Shown here one piece after another: positions 44,087 through 52,377 of a stretch of 64,000 nucleotides of DNA (its first letter is position 1; the number at the start of each line of letters is the position of its first letter). The DNA is from Natronomonas moolapensis 8.8.11. GTDB lineage: Archaea; Halobacteriota; Halobacteria; Halobacteriales; Haloarculaceae. Below the pieces are notes generated by a model that worked only from the letters and a program-made list of their open reading frames with translations, ran no database searches and was not told the DNA's origin. The position numbers and the translations under genes were made by a program. The stretch is taken from contig NC_020388.1 in the NCBI RefSeq assembly GCF_000591055.1, positions 496,001 through 560,000 on the forward strand, given 5' to 3'.

Positions 44087-44665
44087 TCAGAAGTCGCTCT
44101 CGACGCTGCCGTCGGCGTCGAGGTAGACGATCCCGTCGAAGAGTGACTTGAACGCCTCGACGTCGGCCTCGTCGTGGACTTCCTCCGAGAGGTGGAACAA
44201 CCCGACGGCGTCGTACTCTTCGAGCAACGCGAGCAGCTCCTCGACCGTCTCGATGGCGCGCTCGTCGTCGGCGTAGTAGGCCAACTCCGTCACCGAATCG
44301 AGGCTGATCCGTCGTTTGCCGTCGTTGTCCTCGAGGAACCGCCGAGTCGTCTCGGTGATGCCCGCCAAGTCGTCGGGTGAGGAGACGTAGGAGACGTGCT
44401 CGGAGGAACGGCGCGAGTAGCCCCGCTCGACGGACAGCGTATCGAGGATGTCTGCCTTCGTCTCGTCGACGTCGTAGTACTCCAGTTTCTGTTGTACCTC
44501 GCGGGCGGTCGTCCGCGTCGAAATCACCAGGATTCGGTCGGTGTCGGTCTTCAAAAAGTCCGTGTCGATTCGGTCGGTTTCACCGGTGCTCGGGTGGATC
44601 AACAGGACGCCCGTGCCGCCGGGAATCGTCGCCGGCGCGTTCTCGATAGCGAGGTCGTAGTCCAT
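44087..44665 (-). CDS. RecA-superfamily-like protein, DUF7090 type
   Basis: A 192-aa protein. It begins DYDLAIENAPATIPGGTGVL and has ILVISTRTTAREVQQKLEYY, RISLDSVTELAYYADDERAI and DAVGLFHLSEEVHDEADVEA. It looks like the KaiC/RecA core fold, but the P-loop GxxxxGKT is missing (GGTGVLL stands there), so ATP binding is doubtful. Haloarchaeal homologues are annotated DUF7090 or 'HTR-like'. ATG 44665 is preferred over GTG 44674. Confidence 0.78.
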   Translation of the reverse strand: MDYDLAIENAPATIPGGTGVLLIHPSTGETDRIDTDFLKTDTDRILVISTRTTAREVQQKLEYYDVDETKADILDTLSVERGYSRRSSEHVSYVSSPDDLAGITETTRRFLEDNDGKRRISLDSVTELAYYADDERAIETVEELLALLEEYDAVGLFHLSEEVHDEADVEAFKSLFDGIVYLDADGSVESDF

Positions 44666-44788
44666 AGGGGACACCGGGAGCGGCGGTACCTTAAATTGTG
44701 TTTGTCCTCCACCACGGTTGCCGGAACCGGGACGCGCCTCGAGAACGCCGCCCGGGAAGCCGAGCGCTCCAGCCGATGCGGCGTCACA

Positions 44789-45688
44789 TCAGCTCTCGCC
44801 GGGCGGCGAGAGGTTCCGGCCGAACTCGTCGAACTCCTCGAAGGGCTCGGGAAACTCATCGGGCAGCCGTCGGCGCTCGCGATTGTCGACGAGCGGGCCG
44901 AGGTCGTCGGCGACGTCCTCCCATCCGGGTTTGATCTTGACGCTTTTCGCGGGCGAGCCGGCCGCAATGTGGTGGGCCGGCACGTCGCCGAGTGTGGTCG
45001 CGCCCGACCCGACCATCGCGTTCTCGCCGATCCGACAGCCGGCGCTGATCATCGAGCCGTAGCCGAGCCGGACGTCTTCGCCGAGGATCGTCTCGTAGGT
45101 CGTCACGTCCGTCTGGTCGACGGTGTCGTGGGCATGGGTGTGAACGTGGCTCCGGTCGGCGATCGAGACGCGGTCGCCGATCGACAACCGACCACGGTCG
45201 TCCAACAGAACGTCGTTGTGGACGACGACGTCGTCGCCCATCTCGATGTTGTGCCCGCACTGGATCTTGATCCCGCCGAACAGCCGAAGCCCCTCGCCCG
45301 CCTCGGCGAAGAGGTGATTCGCGAGGGTCTGCCGGAACGGGAGCGCGAACGCGAGGTCGTTCGACAGCGGCGAGCGGTCGAAGCCGTTCCAGAGATACCG
45401 GATGCACTTGGCCTCCCGGAGCGCTGAGAGCTCCTGCTCGGCCCAGTGTTCGGTCTCGATGAGCGCGTTCCGGGGGTCGTAGCTCCGGACCCGCATCCGC
45501 GTCATCGGGGGCAGCGACTCGCCCGACCGATAGCGGTCGTATGCCTCCCGGTCCCCGAAGAGATCGGCGAGGAGCTCCCCGACCGCGTCGGCGGTGTCGG
45601 GCCCGGAGAGCCGCTCGTCGACGTACTCGATGGTCTCGTCGATCGACGCCCGGACCGGCGCCGGTACGTCGACGTGCCGTTTGGTCAT
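44789..45688 (-). CDS. Hexapeptide-repeat acyltransferase
   Basis: A 299-aa protein. Residues 120-260 form a left-handed beta-helix with hexapeptide turns (IQCGHNIEMGDDVVVHNDVL, DRVSIADRSHVHTHAHDT, LGYGSMISAGCRIGENAMVG). The family's catalytic-type His appear in HVHTHAHD. The N-terminal 110 residues are helical (VRASIDETIEYVDERLSG). Members acetylate sugars or other metabolites with acetyl-CoA. The substrate is not clear. An AT-rich promoter region (about 45740-45800, catatatgctta) lies upstream. Confidence 0.85.
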   Translation of the reverse strand: MTKRHVDVPAPVRASIDETIEYVDERLSGPDTADAVGELLADLFGDREAYDRYRSGESLPPMTRMRVRSYDPRNALIETEHWAEQELSALREAKCIRYLWNGFDRSPLSNDLAFALPFRQTLANHLFAEAGEGLRLFGGIKIQCGHNIEMGDDVVVHNDVLLDDRGRLSIGDRVSIADRSHVHTHAHDTVDQTDVTTYETILGEDVRLGYGSMISAGCRIGENAMVGSGATTLGDVPAHHIAAGSPAKSVKIKPGWEDVADDLGPLVDNRERRRLPDEFPEPFEEFDEFGRNLSPPGES

Positions 45689-45871
45689 GGACGGCCCCCG
45701 AGCGAGAACGTCCGCCGCGTCACGCCGCTGTCCTCTCTACTTGGCAAAAAGTGGTCATTCAAGCGCATATATGCTTATCGTAATAACGTACAATAGTTTT
45801 TTGGACTCAAACATACACGATCCAACGCAAATCCGGGCAAAAATTGCATGAAGTCGTCCGTCAGACGACCG

Positions 45872-47281
45872 TTATACGTCCGGAAAGTACCGTCCGTGGA
45901 ACCCGAACGGCTCGGCGTGGGGGAGCCATGCCCGCGCCTCGACGTCGAGTGTCGCCGCGTCGAAGATCAAAAGCGCCGTCCGTTCGCGGTCGACGTCTAG
46001 CGCCGTCGCCACCACCACGCCGTCGTCCTCCGCGTCTCCGTCCGGACGCTGGATCGGGATCGGTTCCTCGACGTACACCGACCGCTCCCACCATTCCCGG
46101 GCGGTCCCCGAGGCGCAGTCGACCTTCACGAGGCCGTTGGCCCCCTCGCGGTCGGTCGCCTGCCCGTAGGCGTAGCGGTGCCGCCGCCCGACGCGGGATC
46201 GCACGCTCCTGGGAAGTTCGATCCCGCCGTCGTACAGGCGGGTGCGGTCGACGGCGTTCGTGACCGGATCGATCCGATACCGCACGAGCCGACCGTCGGG
46301 TACGTCGGGGAAGCCGACGCCGTCGAGGGCAGCCAACGAGAGCGAATCGACGATGTCGGCGTCCGGAAACTCCACGAGATCGAGGACGATCCCGTCGTCG
46401 AGGTATGCGTTGACGTGATGGAAGGTGAACGCGGCCTCCACCGTCGGATCGGCGAGGAGGTCGCCGCTGTCCCGGTCGACGACGAGCACCCGTGTCGGCC
46501 GGTCCGGATTCCACTTGAGCAAGTCGATCGCGCCGTCGGAAAAGGGATTCAGCGCCCGGAGGACCGACAGTTCCAGCGGCGACTCGACGAGGAGGACGTG
46601 GTCGGCGGTGACGCTGCAGTCGTGGATGTAGGCGGGACCGTCGGCCTCGATAGAGGCGATCAACTCGCGGCGGCGGCTCCCCTTGGGGACCCGATAGACG
46701 TGATACTGCGGCGGCATCCCGAACTGGGTGGCGAAGCCGACCACCTCCTCGCGGTGGGGATCGTCGACGAGGTGGGCGGCGGTGAGGTGTTCCGTCACGC
46801 CGTCCTCGAAGCTGAACTCGCCGCGCGTCGCCAGCGTCTCCGGGTCGAAGGCGACCCGCCGCGGAGCCTCGGTCAGCGCGACGTACTCGCCGTCGATCCG
46901 AGCGACGTGGACGTTCGCGTTGTCGGTCGGCTCCGGGAGCCCGAACGAGGCGACGGTCTCGAGGAACCGTCGCCAGCCCCGCGTGTCGGTGCCGAACTGC
47001 CCGGTGAGTCGCCCCTCGGCCGCGTCGGCGTAGGCGTCGGTGCGCAGGAAGCGATTCGAGTAGCGCACCTCGCCGTCGTCGAAGGCGTACCGGCGCAGCA
47101 TCGCCAGCCCGTCGAACCAGTGGTTGACGCGGCTGTCGCCGGCCTCGAAGCGCCCGGGACCGTTCCGGACGAGCGTCCCCGAGAGCCACTCGGGGATCGA
47201 CCCCTCGACTGTCGGGCGGTAGTCGTCGTACTCGGACTCGAGCGATCTGAACCCCGGGCCGGGGGCTGGCTGCTCCGTCAT
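45872..47281 (-). CDS. Carotenoid oxygenase family protein
   Basis: A 469-aa seven-bladed propeller enzyme. The start MTEQPAPGPGFRSLESEYDD and the pattern GTLVRNGPGRFEAGDSRVNH, with HWFDGLAMLRRYAF, fit carotenoid cleavage dioxygenases. The four iron His sit in TAAHLVDD, YIHDCSVT, TFHHVNAYL and GFHGRYFPD. It may cleave beta-carotene or apocarotenoids in the membrane; haloarchaea make retinal with Brp/Blh instead, so this is an additional activity. Start ATG 47281 is set by homology; the longer frame to 47431 covers the divergent promoter region. Confidence 0.88.
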   Translation of the reverse strand: MTEQPAPGPGFRSLESEYDDYRPTVEGSIPEWLSGTLVRNGPGRFEAGDSRVNHWFDGLAMLRRYAFDDGEVRYSNRFLRTDAYADAAEGRLTGQFGTDTRGWRRFLETVASFGLPEPTDNANVHVARIDGEYVALTEAPRRVAFDPETLATRGEFSFEDGVTEHLTAAHLVDDPHREEVVGFATQFGMPPQYHVYRVPKGSRRRELIASIEADGPAYIHDCSVTADHVLLVESPLELSVLRALNPFSDGAIDLLKWNPDRPTRVLVVDRDSGDLLADPTVEAAFTFHHVNAYLDDGIVLDLVEFPDADIVDSLSLAALDGVGFPDVPDGRLVRYRIDPVTNAVDRTRLYDGGIELPRSVRSRVGRRHRYAYGQATDREGANGLVKVDCASGTAREWWERSVYVEEPIPIQRPDGDAEDDGVVVATALDVDRERTALLIFDAATLDVEARAWLPHAEPFGFHGRYFPDV

Positions 47282-47404
47282 ACCGCCGTTCGGGGCGCGA
47301 TCGAAATCAATACTGTGCCGCACGCCCGCTGTCGGTGCGTTCGTGTGGGTTCCGTACTGCCCTGGAACACAACCCTTAGGCGTGTTCGTAGCCAACTGTA
47401 CGGT

Positions 47405-48145
47405 ATGAGTGACGAAGAGCCATCGGACCACGAGTTCTCCGGGGGCCAGGGCTTCGACGACCCCTATGAGGGGTTCGACCTCGACCCGCCCGAGCTCGAC
47501 GTCGATCCGGGAATGGTCGACCCGGTCGACTCCCGCGTCGTCGCCGACACGCTCGATCGCCGCCAGGTCCCGACCGAGGCGGTCGACGCCGAGGAACTGC
47601 TCGAGGTCGGCATCGAGTATATGCGGATCAAGCGCTTCGAGCAGGCGACGGACGCCCTAGAGCGGGCCGCACAGTTCGCCGACGGCGACGGGATCACACA
47701 GGAGGCCTGGACCAACAAGGGGGCGGCCCACGCCGAGATGGGGGAGTTCCAGGCCGCCATCGACGCCTATCGCGAGGCTCTGCGGGTCGACAGCGACTCC
47801 GAACACGCCGCGAGCGCCGAGACGAATCTCGCGTACGCGCTGTGGCAAGACGGCCAAAGTGAGCAGGCGCTCGAACACGCCGAGCGAGCGGTCGAACTCG
47901 ACCCCCGATTCCCACAGGGGTGGTACAACCGCGGGTTCTTCTTGCTCGAACGCGGTCTCGCCGAGGACGCGGTCTCCTGTTTCGACAACGCGGTCCGACT
48001 CGGCTACCGCAACGCGGACGTCTTAGAAGAGAAGGCCCGCGCCCTGGAGGAACTCGGCGAGGACGAACGCGCCGAGGAACTCGCCGAGGAGGCCGAAGAG
48101 CTGCGCGGGGCGGCCGAAGAGCAGCTCGTCGAAGACCGCGGATGA
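47405..48145 (+). CDS. TPR-repeat protein
   Basis: A 246-aa protein. An acidic N-terminus (about 60 residues, PYEGFDLDPPELDVDPGMVD) is followed by about four TPR units (LEVGIEYMRIKRFEQATDAL, WTNKGAAHAEMGEFQAAIDA, NLAYALWQDGQSEQALEHAE, WYNRGFFLLERGLAEDAVSC). It ends in a Glu-rich helix. It is a protein-protein scaffold with unknown partners. ATG 47405; it is translated with the DUF424 gene, which starts in its stop codon. Confidence 0.87.
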   Translation: MSDEEPSDHEFSGGQGFDDPYEGFDLDPPELDVDPGMVDPVDSRVVADTLDRRQVPTEAVDAEELLEVGIEYMRIKRFEQATDALERAAQFADGDGITQEAWTNKGAAHAEMGEFQAAIDAYREALRVDSDSEHAASAETNLAYALWQDGQSEQALEHAERAVELDPRFPQGWYNRGFFLLERGLAEDAVSCFDNAVRLGYRNADVLEEKARALEELGEDERAEELAEEAEELRGAAEEQLVEDRG

Positions 48146-48441
48146 CGGCGATGCTCCTCTGCGAACGTTCGACTCCGGAGGGGCTGTTAGTCTCCGTCTG
48201 TGACGCCGACATCCTGGGTGAGACGTTCGAGGACGGCTCGCTCTCGTTGACGGTCGATCCGGAGTTCTACGACGGCGAGGCGGCGACGGAGTCGGAGGTC
48301 GCAGCGAGCCTCGCGTCGGCGTCGGTCGCGAACCTCGTCGGCACCGAGACCGTGGGGGCGGCGATCGAGGCGGGCTTCGTCGACGAGGCGAACGTCCTCG
48401 AACTCGAGGGGACCCTGCACGCGCAGTACCTCCGGATGTGA
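48142..48441 (+). CDS. DUF424 family protein
   Basis: A 99-aa archaeal protein. DUF424 marks are VSVCDADILGETFEDGSLSL, FYDGEAATESEVAASLASAS and NLVGTETVGAAIEAGFVDEA. The family is nearly universal in archaea and thought to act in information processing, but no activity is proven. Its start overlaps the TPR gene stop (ATGA). Confidence 0.9.
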   Translation: MTAMLLCERSTPEGLLVSVCDADILGETFEDGSLSLTVDPEFYDGEAATESEVAASLASASVANLVGTETVGAAIEAGFVDEANVLELEGTLHAQYLRM

Positions 48442-48448
48442 CGTTCGG

Positions 48449-48540
48449 CCCCGGTCTCACCCTCGACCGTCGGGACCGAATCGGGAGCGTCCGACCCCGG
48501 TCTCACCCTCGACCGCCGGGACCGAACCGGGAGCGTCCGA
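48449..48540 (+). repeat. 46-bp tandem duplication
   Basis: Two copies (48449-48494 and 48495-48540) differ at two positions, both t to c. It follows the DUF424 stop by 7 bp and lies before the SppA gene. It may be a recent slippage duplication, or a terminator-like repeat; the unit itself has no clear hairpin. Confidence 0.85.
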
Positions 48541-48613
48541 CCCCGATGCCGGCCGGCCCGAGCCTCCGCGATCCCCCTGTTATTAAGGGCTGTGACCCAT
48601 AGCCGAATCCGGA

Positions 48614-49606
48614 ATGTCTTCCAACCGATTCGACAGCCCTCTCACGCCGCGGCGACAACTCGTCGTGGTCGTGGTCGCTGCCGCGTTGATCGGAGCCGTG
48701 TTCGCTCCGATCGTTTACGCGAACGCGAACGAACCCAGCGGCACGGTCGCCGTCGTCGAAATCGAGGGGCCGGTCAACACCGCCCTCGCGGACGACGTCG
48801 AGAACGAACTCGCGGAGGTACGCAACAACGGCTCCGTCGAAGCCGTCGTGCTCAAGATGGACACCGGCGGCGGTGCGCCGGTCGCCTCCGAGCGGATGTA
48901 CAAGGCCGTCCAGCGAACGAGCCAACAGATGCCGGTGATCGCGAGTGTCCAGGCGATCAGCGCCTCCGGGGGCTACTACGCGATGGCCCCCGCCGACGAC
49001 ATCTACGTGTTGCCGACCTCGACGGTCGGCTCTATCGGGCTGAACGCCCCGGCTCCGCGGACGACCCCACCGGTACAGGGTCCGAGCGGTCCCGACAAGG
49101 CCGGCGGCAACGAGATCCAGGGGTGGGCCCGACAGCAGACGCTCGCGGACACGTTCATCAACGCGATGATGGCCGAGCGCGGCGACCGGTTCGAGCTCTC
49201 CCGCGAGGAGGTCGCCCACGCGGACGTCTATCTCGGCACCAAGGCGGTGCAGAACGGCTTCGCCGACGAGATCGGCTCGCTCAACGAAGCGATCCACGAG
49301 GCCGCCACGCGGGCCGGAATAAGCAACTACAGCGTCGACACGCGCGAAACCGGTCCCGACGGCGGGCTCCCCTTCCTCGTTCGGACCGACCGACAGGTCG
49401 TTGCGATCCACTCGAACGACCCCGGCTACGCCGACGTCGAGCCGATGGGTATCGCCTACGTCCACTGGGAGTCGGTCCCCCACGTCGACACGATCGAGCG
49501 CTTCTCGGAGGACTCCCTCCCCGTCGAGGGGACCGCAAACGCCGGGGCCGGTGGCGCGAACGCGACGGACGACATCGCCGCGGCCCGAGGGGGTGAGCGT
49601 TCGTGA
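48614..49606 (+). CDS. SppA-like signal peptide peptidase (S49)
   Basis: A 330-aa membrane protease. An N-terminal helix (QLVVVVVAAALIGAVFAPIV) anchors it. The ClpP-like fold has VAVVEIEGPVNTALADDVEN, the nucleophile Ser in QAISASGGYYAMAPADDIY, and the general-base Lys in DVYLGTKAVQNGFADEIGS. Archaeal SppA cleaves residual signal peptides in or near the membrane. The extracytoplasmic C-terminus (after about 240) is longer than in short homologues. It overlaps the DUF4350 gene by GTGA. Confidence 0.9.
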   Translation: MSSNRFDSPLTPRRQLVVVVVAAALIGAVFAPIVYANANEPSGTVAVVEIEGPVNTALADDVENELAEVRNNGSVEAVVLKMDTGGGAPVASERMYKAVQRTSQQMPVIASVQAISASGGYYAMAPADDIYVLPTSTVGSIGLNAPAPRTTPPVQGPSGPDKAGGNEIQGWARQQTLADTFINAMMAERGDRFELSREEVAHADVYLGTKAVQNGFADEIGSLNEAIHEAATRAGISNYSVDTRETGPDGGLPFLVRTDRQVVAIHSNDPGYADVEPMGIAYVHWESVPHVDTIERFSEDSLPVEGTANAGAGGANATDDIAAARGGERS

Positions 49607-50673
49607 ACCACACAGAACGGCTCGCGGTCGCCTTCGTGGCGACGCTCGCGGTGATGGTCGTCGGCGCGACGCTCGTCGGCTTCATCTCCGCCGACGGGGC
49701 CGCGCCGGCCCCCGAGATCGAGAACGACCACTACACCGACGAGGATCTGGTCCACGACGACACGCCCGGCGAGGCCGACGTGACGATGTCGAGCAACCAG
49801 CCGTCACGGACCGTCCTCGTCGATCCCGGTGTCGAGGCTACCGGTGCCGCGCCGGCCAACCCGCTTGCGCTGCTCGGTCTCGGTAGCCCCGGGGTCGCCG
49901 ATCGAGACATCCGTCCGCTCGCGAACGTTTTGATCGAGAACGGCCACGAGGTCCGCGTCCACGCGCCGTCGGCCGGCGGTGCCACCCGCCCCGGCCCGTC
50001 CGGACAGAACGGCGGCGAGACGCAACTCGGCACCGAACTCGAGGAAGCGGACGCCTTCGTCACGTTCGATTCGGAGTACTCCGAGGCCGAGCGCGAGGCC
50101 ATCGAGTCCTTCGTCGACGACGGTGGCACGGTCGTCTCGATGACCGATCCCGACGAGGCGTTCGACCAGCCGGGTGCCGCCGCGTTCGATTCGACCCTCG
50201 GCGTCTCGACCCAGCCGGGGTACGTCTACAACCTGGCCGAGAACGATCTGAACTACCAGCGCGTCTACGCCGAACCGGCCGGCGAGTCGGGCCTCACCGA
50301 CGGCGTCGACCGGGTGGTCTTCCCGTCGGCGACGCCGGTCGGTGCCGCCGCCGGCACCGAGGCGTTCCGCCCGATCGAGGGGACCCAGCTCTCGACGACG
50401 CGCGCGCCGACCGACGCGCCGCTCGTCGTCAGGGACGGCGGCGTGATCAAGATCGGCGACGCCGACTTCCTCTCGCCGGAGAACGCCCAACGGGCCGACA
50501 ACGACGTGTTGATCGGTAACCTTGCAGACGAACTAGTGGCCTCGGGCGCGGCCGGCGCGGCGCCGGGGACGTTCCCCGTCGGCGGTCCGGCTGGCGGTTC
50601 ACCGCCAGCCGGCGGTCCCGTCGTCGGGGAGCCGCCCGAGACGCCTGCCGACGGAACCGACGCGGCGACCTGA
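49603..50673 (+). CDS. DUF4350-like membrane-anchored protein
   Basis: A 356-aa protein with one N-terminal helix (LAVAFVATLAVMVVGATLVG) and an outside domain. It has SRTVLVDPGVEATGAAPANP, RDIRPLANVLIENGHEVRVH and LEEADAFVTFDSEYSEAERE with FVDDGGTVVSMTDPDEAFDQ, a DUF4350/glutamine-amidotransferase-like Rossmann pattern lacking catalytic residues. The end is Gly/Pro rich. GTG 49603 overlaps sppA, so both probably act at the cell surface. The last 25 codons overlap the histidine kinase gene on the other strand. Confidence 0.75.
   Translation: MNHTERLAVAFVATLAVMVVGATLVGFISADGAAPAPEIENDHYTDEDLVHDDTPGEADVTMSSNQPSRTVLVDPGVEATGAAPANPLALLGLGSPGVADRDIRPLANVLIENGHEVRVHAPSAGGATRPGPSGQNGGETQLGTELEEADAFVTFDSEYSEAEREAIESFVDDGGTVVSMTDPDEAFDQPGAAAFDSTLGVSTQPGYVYNLAENDLNYQRVYAEPAGESGLTDGVDRVVFPSATPVGAAAGTEAFRPIEGTQLSTTRAPTDAPLVVRDGGVIKIGDADFLSPENAQRADNDVLIGNLADELVASGAAGAAPGTFPVGGPAGGSPPAGGPVVGEPPETPADGTDAAT
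50587..50612. repeat. 12-bp-arm hairpin over convergent gene ends
   Basis: Arms ccggctggcggt (50587-50598) and accgccagccgg (50601-50612) enclose two bases. The stop codon of the histidine kinase (50599-50601 on -) is at its centre, and on the + strand it encodes part of the Gly/Pro tail of the DUF4350 protein. Confidence 0.65.
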
Positions 50674-52260
50674 CGCCGCGCCGAACCCCCGCGACCCGCC
50701 CCGTTGTCGGTCGGGTCGGTCCCCGCTTTCGTCTCGGTCCCCGCCGAATCGGAACTCGAAACGCACACCGCCCGCGGAGCCCTCGGCGAGTCGCACCGAC
50801 CAGCCGTGGGCGTCGGCGATCCGCCTGACGATCGGGAGACCGAAGCCGGTCCCGTCGTCGTGGTCGGTGTAGCCGACCTCGAAGACCCGCTCGCGGTCGG
50901 CCTCCGGGACGCCGGGGCCGTCGTCCTCGACGAAAAAGCCCTCGTCGGGGAGCGGACCGACCCGGATCTCCGGGTCGGGAGCGGCGTGTACGACGGCGTT
51001 TCGCAGCAAGTTCTCCAGGAGCTGTCGCAGCCGGTCGGCGTCGGCCTCGAGCGTGAGATCCACCATCGTGAGCGTCGCCCCTTCGACCTCGATGTTTTTC
51101 CAGGCATCCTCGGCGACTGCGGCCAGCGAGACTGGCTCGGTTTCGCCGACATCCCGGCCCTGTTTTGCGAGATCGAGGAGGTCGTCGATGAGCGACTCCA
51201 TATCGTCGAGCGCGTCGGTCGCCGCCTGCAGGTGCGCTTCGTCGCCATCCTCGCGGGCGAGTTCGATCCGGCCCTTCGCGACCGACAGCGGATTCCGGAG
51301 GTCGTGGCTGACGACGGAGGTGAACTCCCCGAGGCGTTCGTTCTGTCTTTCGAGTCGCCGCCGCTGCGTTCGGAGCGTCTGCTCGCGGTCGGCCCGGACC
51401 AGCGCGGCCTCGGTAGCCGTCCCGAGCAACCCGGCGACCGTCTCCTCGAGGTCGTCGAAACGGCTCGGCTCGGTCGAGCCGAAGTTCATTACTCCGACGT
51501 CGCCGAGCGGGACGACGATCTCCGAACAGACGATTGTGTCCGGGTTGTGGCGGGACTCGTGCGCCGAGAGGTCGTCATAGCGCTTGATTTCGCCGGATTC
51601 GAAGGCGGCCCACGAGAGGCTGTTCCCCGGACGATACGTCGGCGGCGTCTCGAAGGCGTCGGCCGCGGGGTCGGCGACCGTGGCCGGCCGGAGCGCCTCG
51701 GCGTCCTCGTCGTAGAGCCAGATGCCCGTCAGCGGGATCTCCAACACATCGTTGGCGATCTCCACCGCGCGCGAACAGACCTCATCGACGGTCGTCGCCC
51801 CGGAAAGCGCCGCGGTCGCCTCCTGAAGCGAGCTGATGTAGTCGGCCTTCTGTCGGTTCAACGCGTCGTAACGACCGGTGACAGCCCCGACGAGTGAGCC
51901 GCCGGTGGCGGTGACAGCGACGACGTATCCCGATCCGTGGAGGGGATCGCCCTTGGCCAGTTGGTGGGCCACGACGAGCAGCGAGACACAGGCCAGCGCC
52001 ACTCCGCCGATATAGCCCCACGCGACCGTCGTGGTGATCGCGGCCGCGTCGAGTCGGCTCCGGTAAAGCAGCGGCCCACCGGCTGCGAGCGCCGCCGCGA
52101 GAAACAGCGGGAACACGCCGCCGAAGAGCATCTCCGAGAGCGGAAGCTCGCCCGTTATGATGTGGTTGAGATGGACCGCTGCGAGCGCGAGACCCAGCGC
52201 GCTCATCGCGGCTGCCCCGATCGGCCTCGGGACCGACACTCGCTCGTCCGTGGCGTCCAT
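50599..52260 (-). CDS. Sensor histidine kinase (membrane, GAF, HisKA)
   Basis: A 553-aa kinase. Residues 10-125 hold four membrane helices (MASE-like sensor). A GAF domain follows (about 150-290, LQEATAALSGATTVDEVCSR). The HisKA box is FTSVVSHDLRNPLSVAKGRI with the phosphorylated His, and the ATPase boxes are N LLENLLRNAVVHA, G1 FVEDDGPGVPEADRE and G2 DGTGFGLPIVRRIADAHGWS. The last 45 residues after RFEFRFGG are variable and overlap the DUF4350 gene by 75 bp. No response regulator is adjacent. ATG 52260 is leaderless. Confidence 0.9.
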   Translation of the reverse strand: MDATDERVSVPRPIGAAAMSALGLALAAVHLNHIITGELPLSEMLFGGVFPLFLAAALAAGGPLLYRSRLDAAAITTTVAWGYIGGVALACVSLLVVAHQLAKGDPLHGSGYVVAVTATGGSLVGAVTGRYDALNRQKADYISSLQEATAALSGATTVDEVCSRAVEIANDVLEIPLTGIWLYDEDAEALRPATVADPAADAFETPPTYRPGNSLSWAAFESGEIKRYDDLSAHESRHNPDTIVCSEIVVPLGDVGVMNFGSTEPSRFDDLEETVAGLLGTATEAALVRADREQTLRTQRRRLERQNERLGEFTSVVSHDLRNPLSVAKGRIELAREDGDEAHLQAATDALDDMESLIDDLLDLAKQGRDVGETEPVSLAAVAEDAWKNIEVEGATLTMVDLTLEADADRLRQLLENLLRNAVVHAAPDPEIRVGPLPDEGFFVEDDGPGVPEADRERVFEVGYTDHDDGTGFGLPIVRRIADAHGWSVRLAEGSAGGVRFEFRFGGDRDESGDRPDRQRGGSRGFGAASGRRVGSVGRRLGRLPDDGTAGWR

Positions 52261-52280
52261 TACCCTGTTTTTAGCCACAA

Positions 52281-52294
52281 ATTATATAAATAAT
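52281..52294 (-). promoter_or_regulatory. TATA box of histidine kinase
   Basis: On the coding strand it reads ttatttatataat, centred 28 bp before ATG 52260. This spacing places transcription start at the ATG and argues against the in-frame GTG at 52278. Confidence 0.65.
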
Positions 52295-52377
52295 GGCGGA
52301 TCGTCGCCGCGAAAACGCGGTCGCCGAACCTCGCCCCGACCGAAGGAGTAACACGCCTTCGATCCCAAAGGTAAGTG

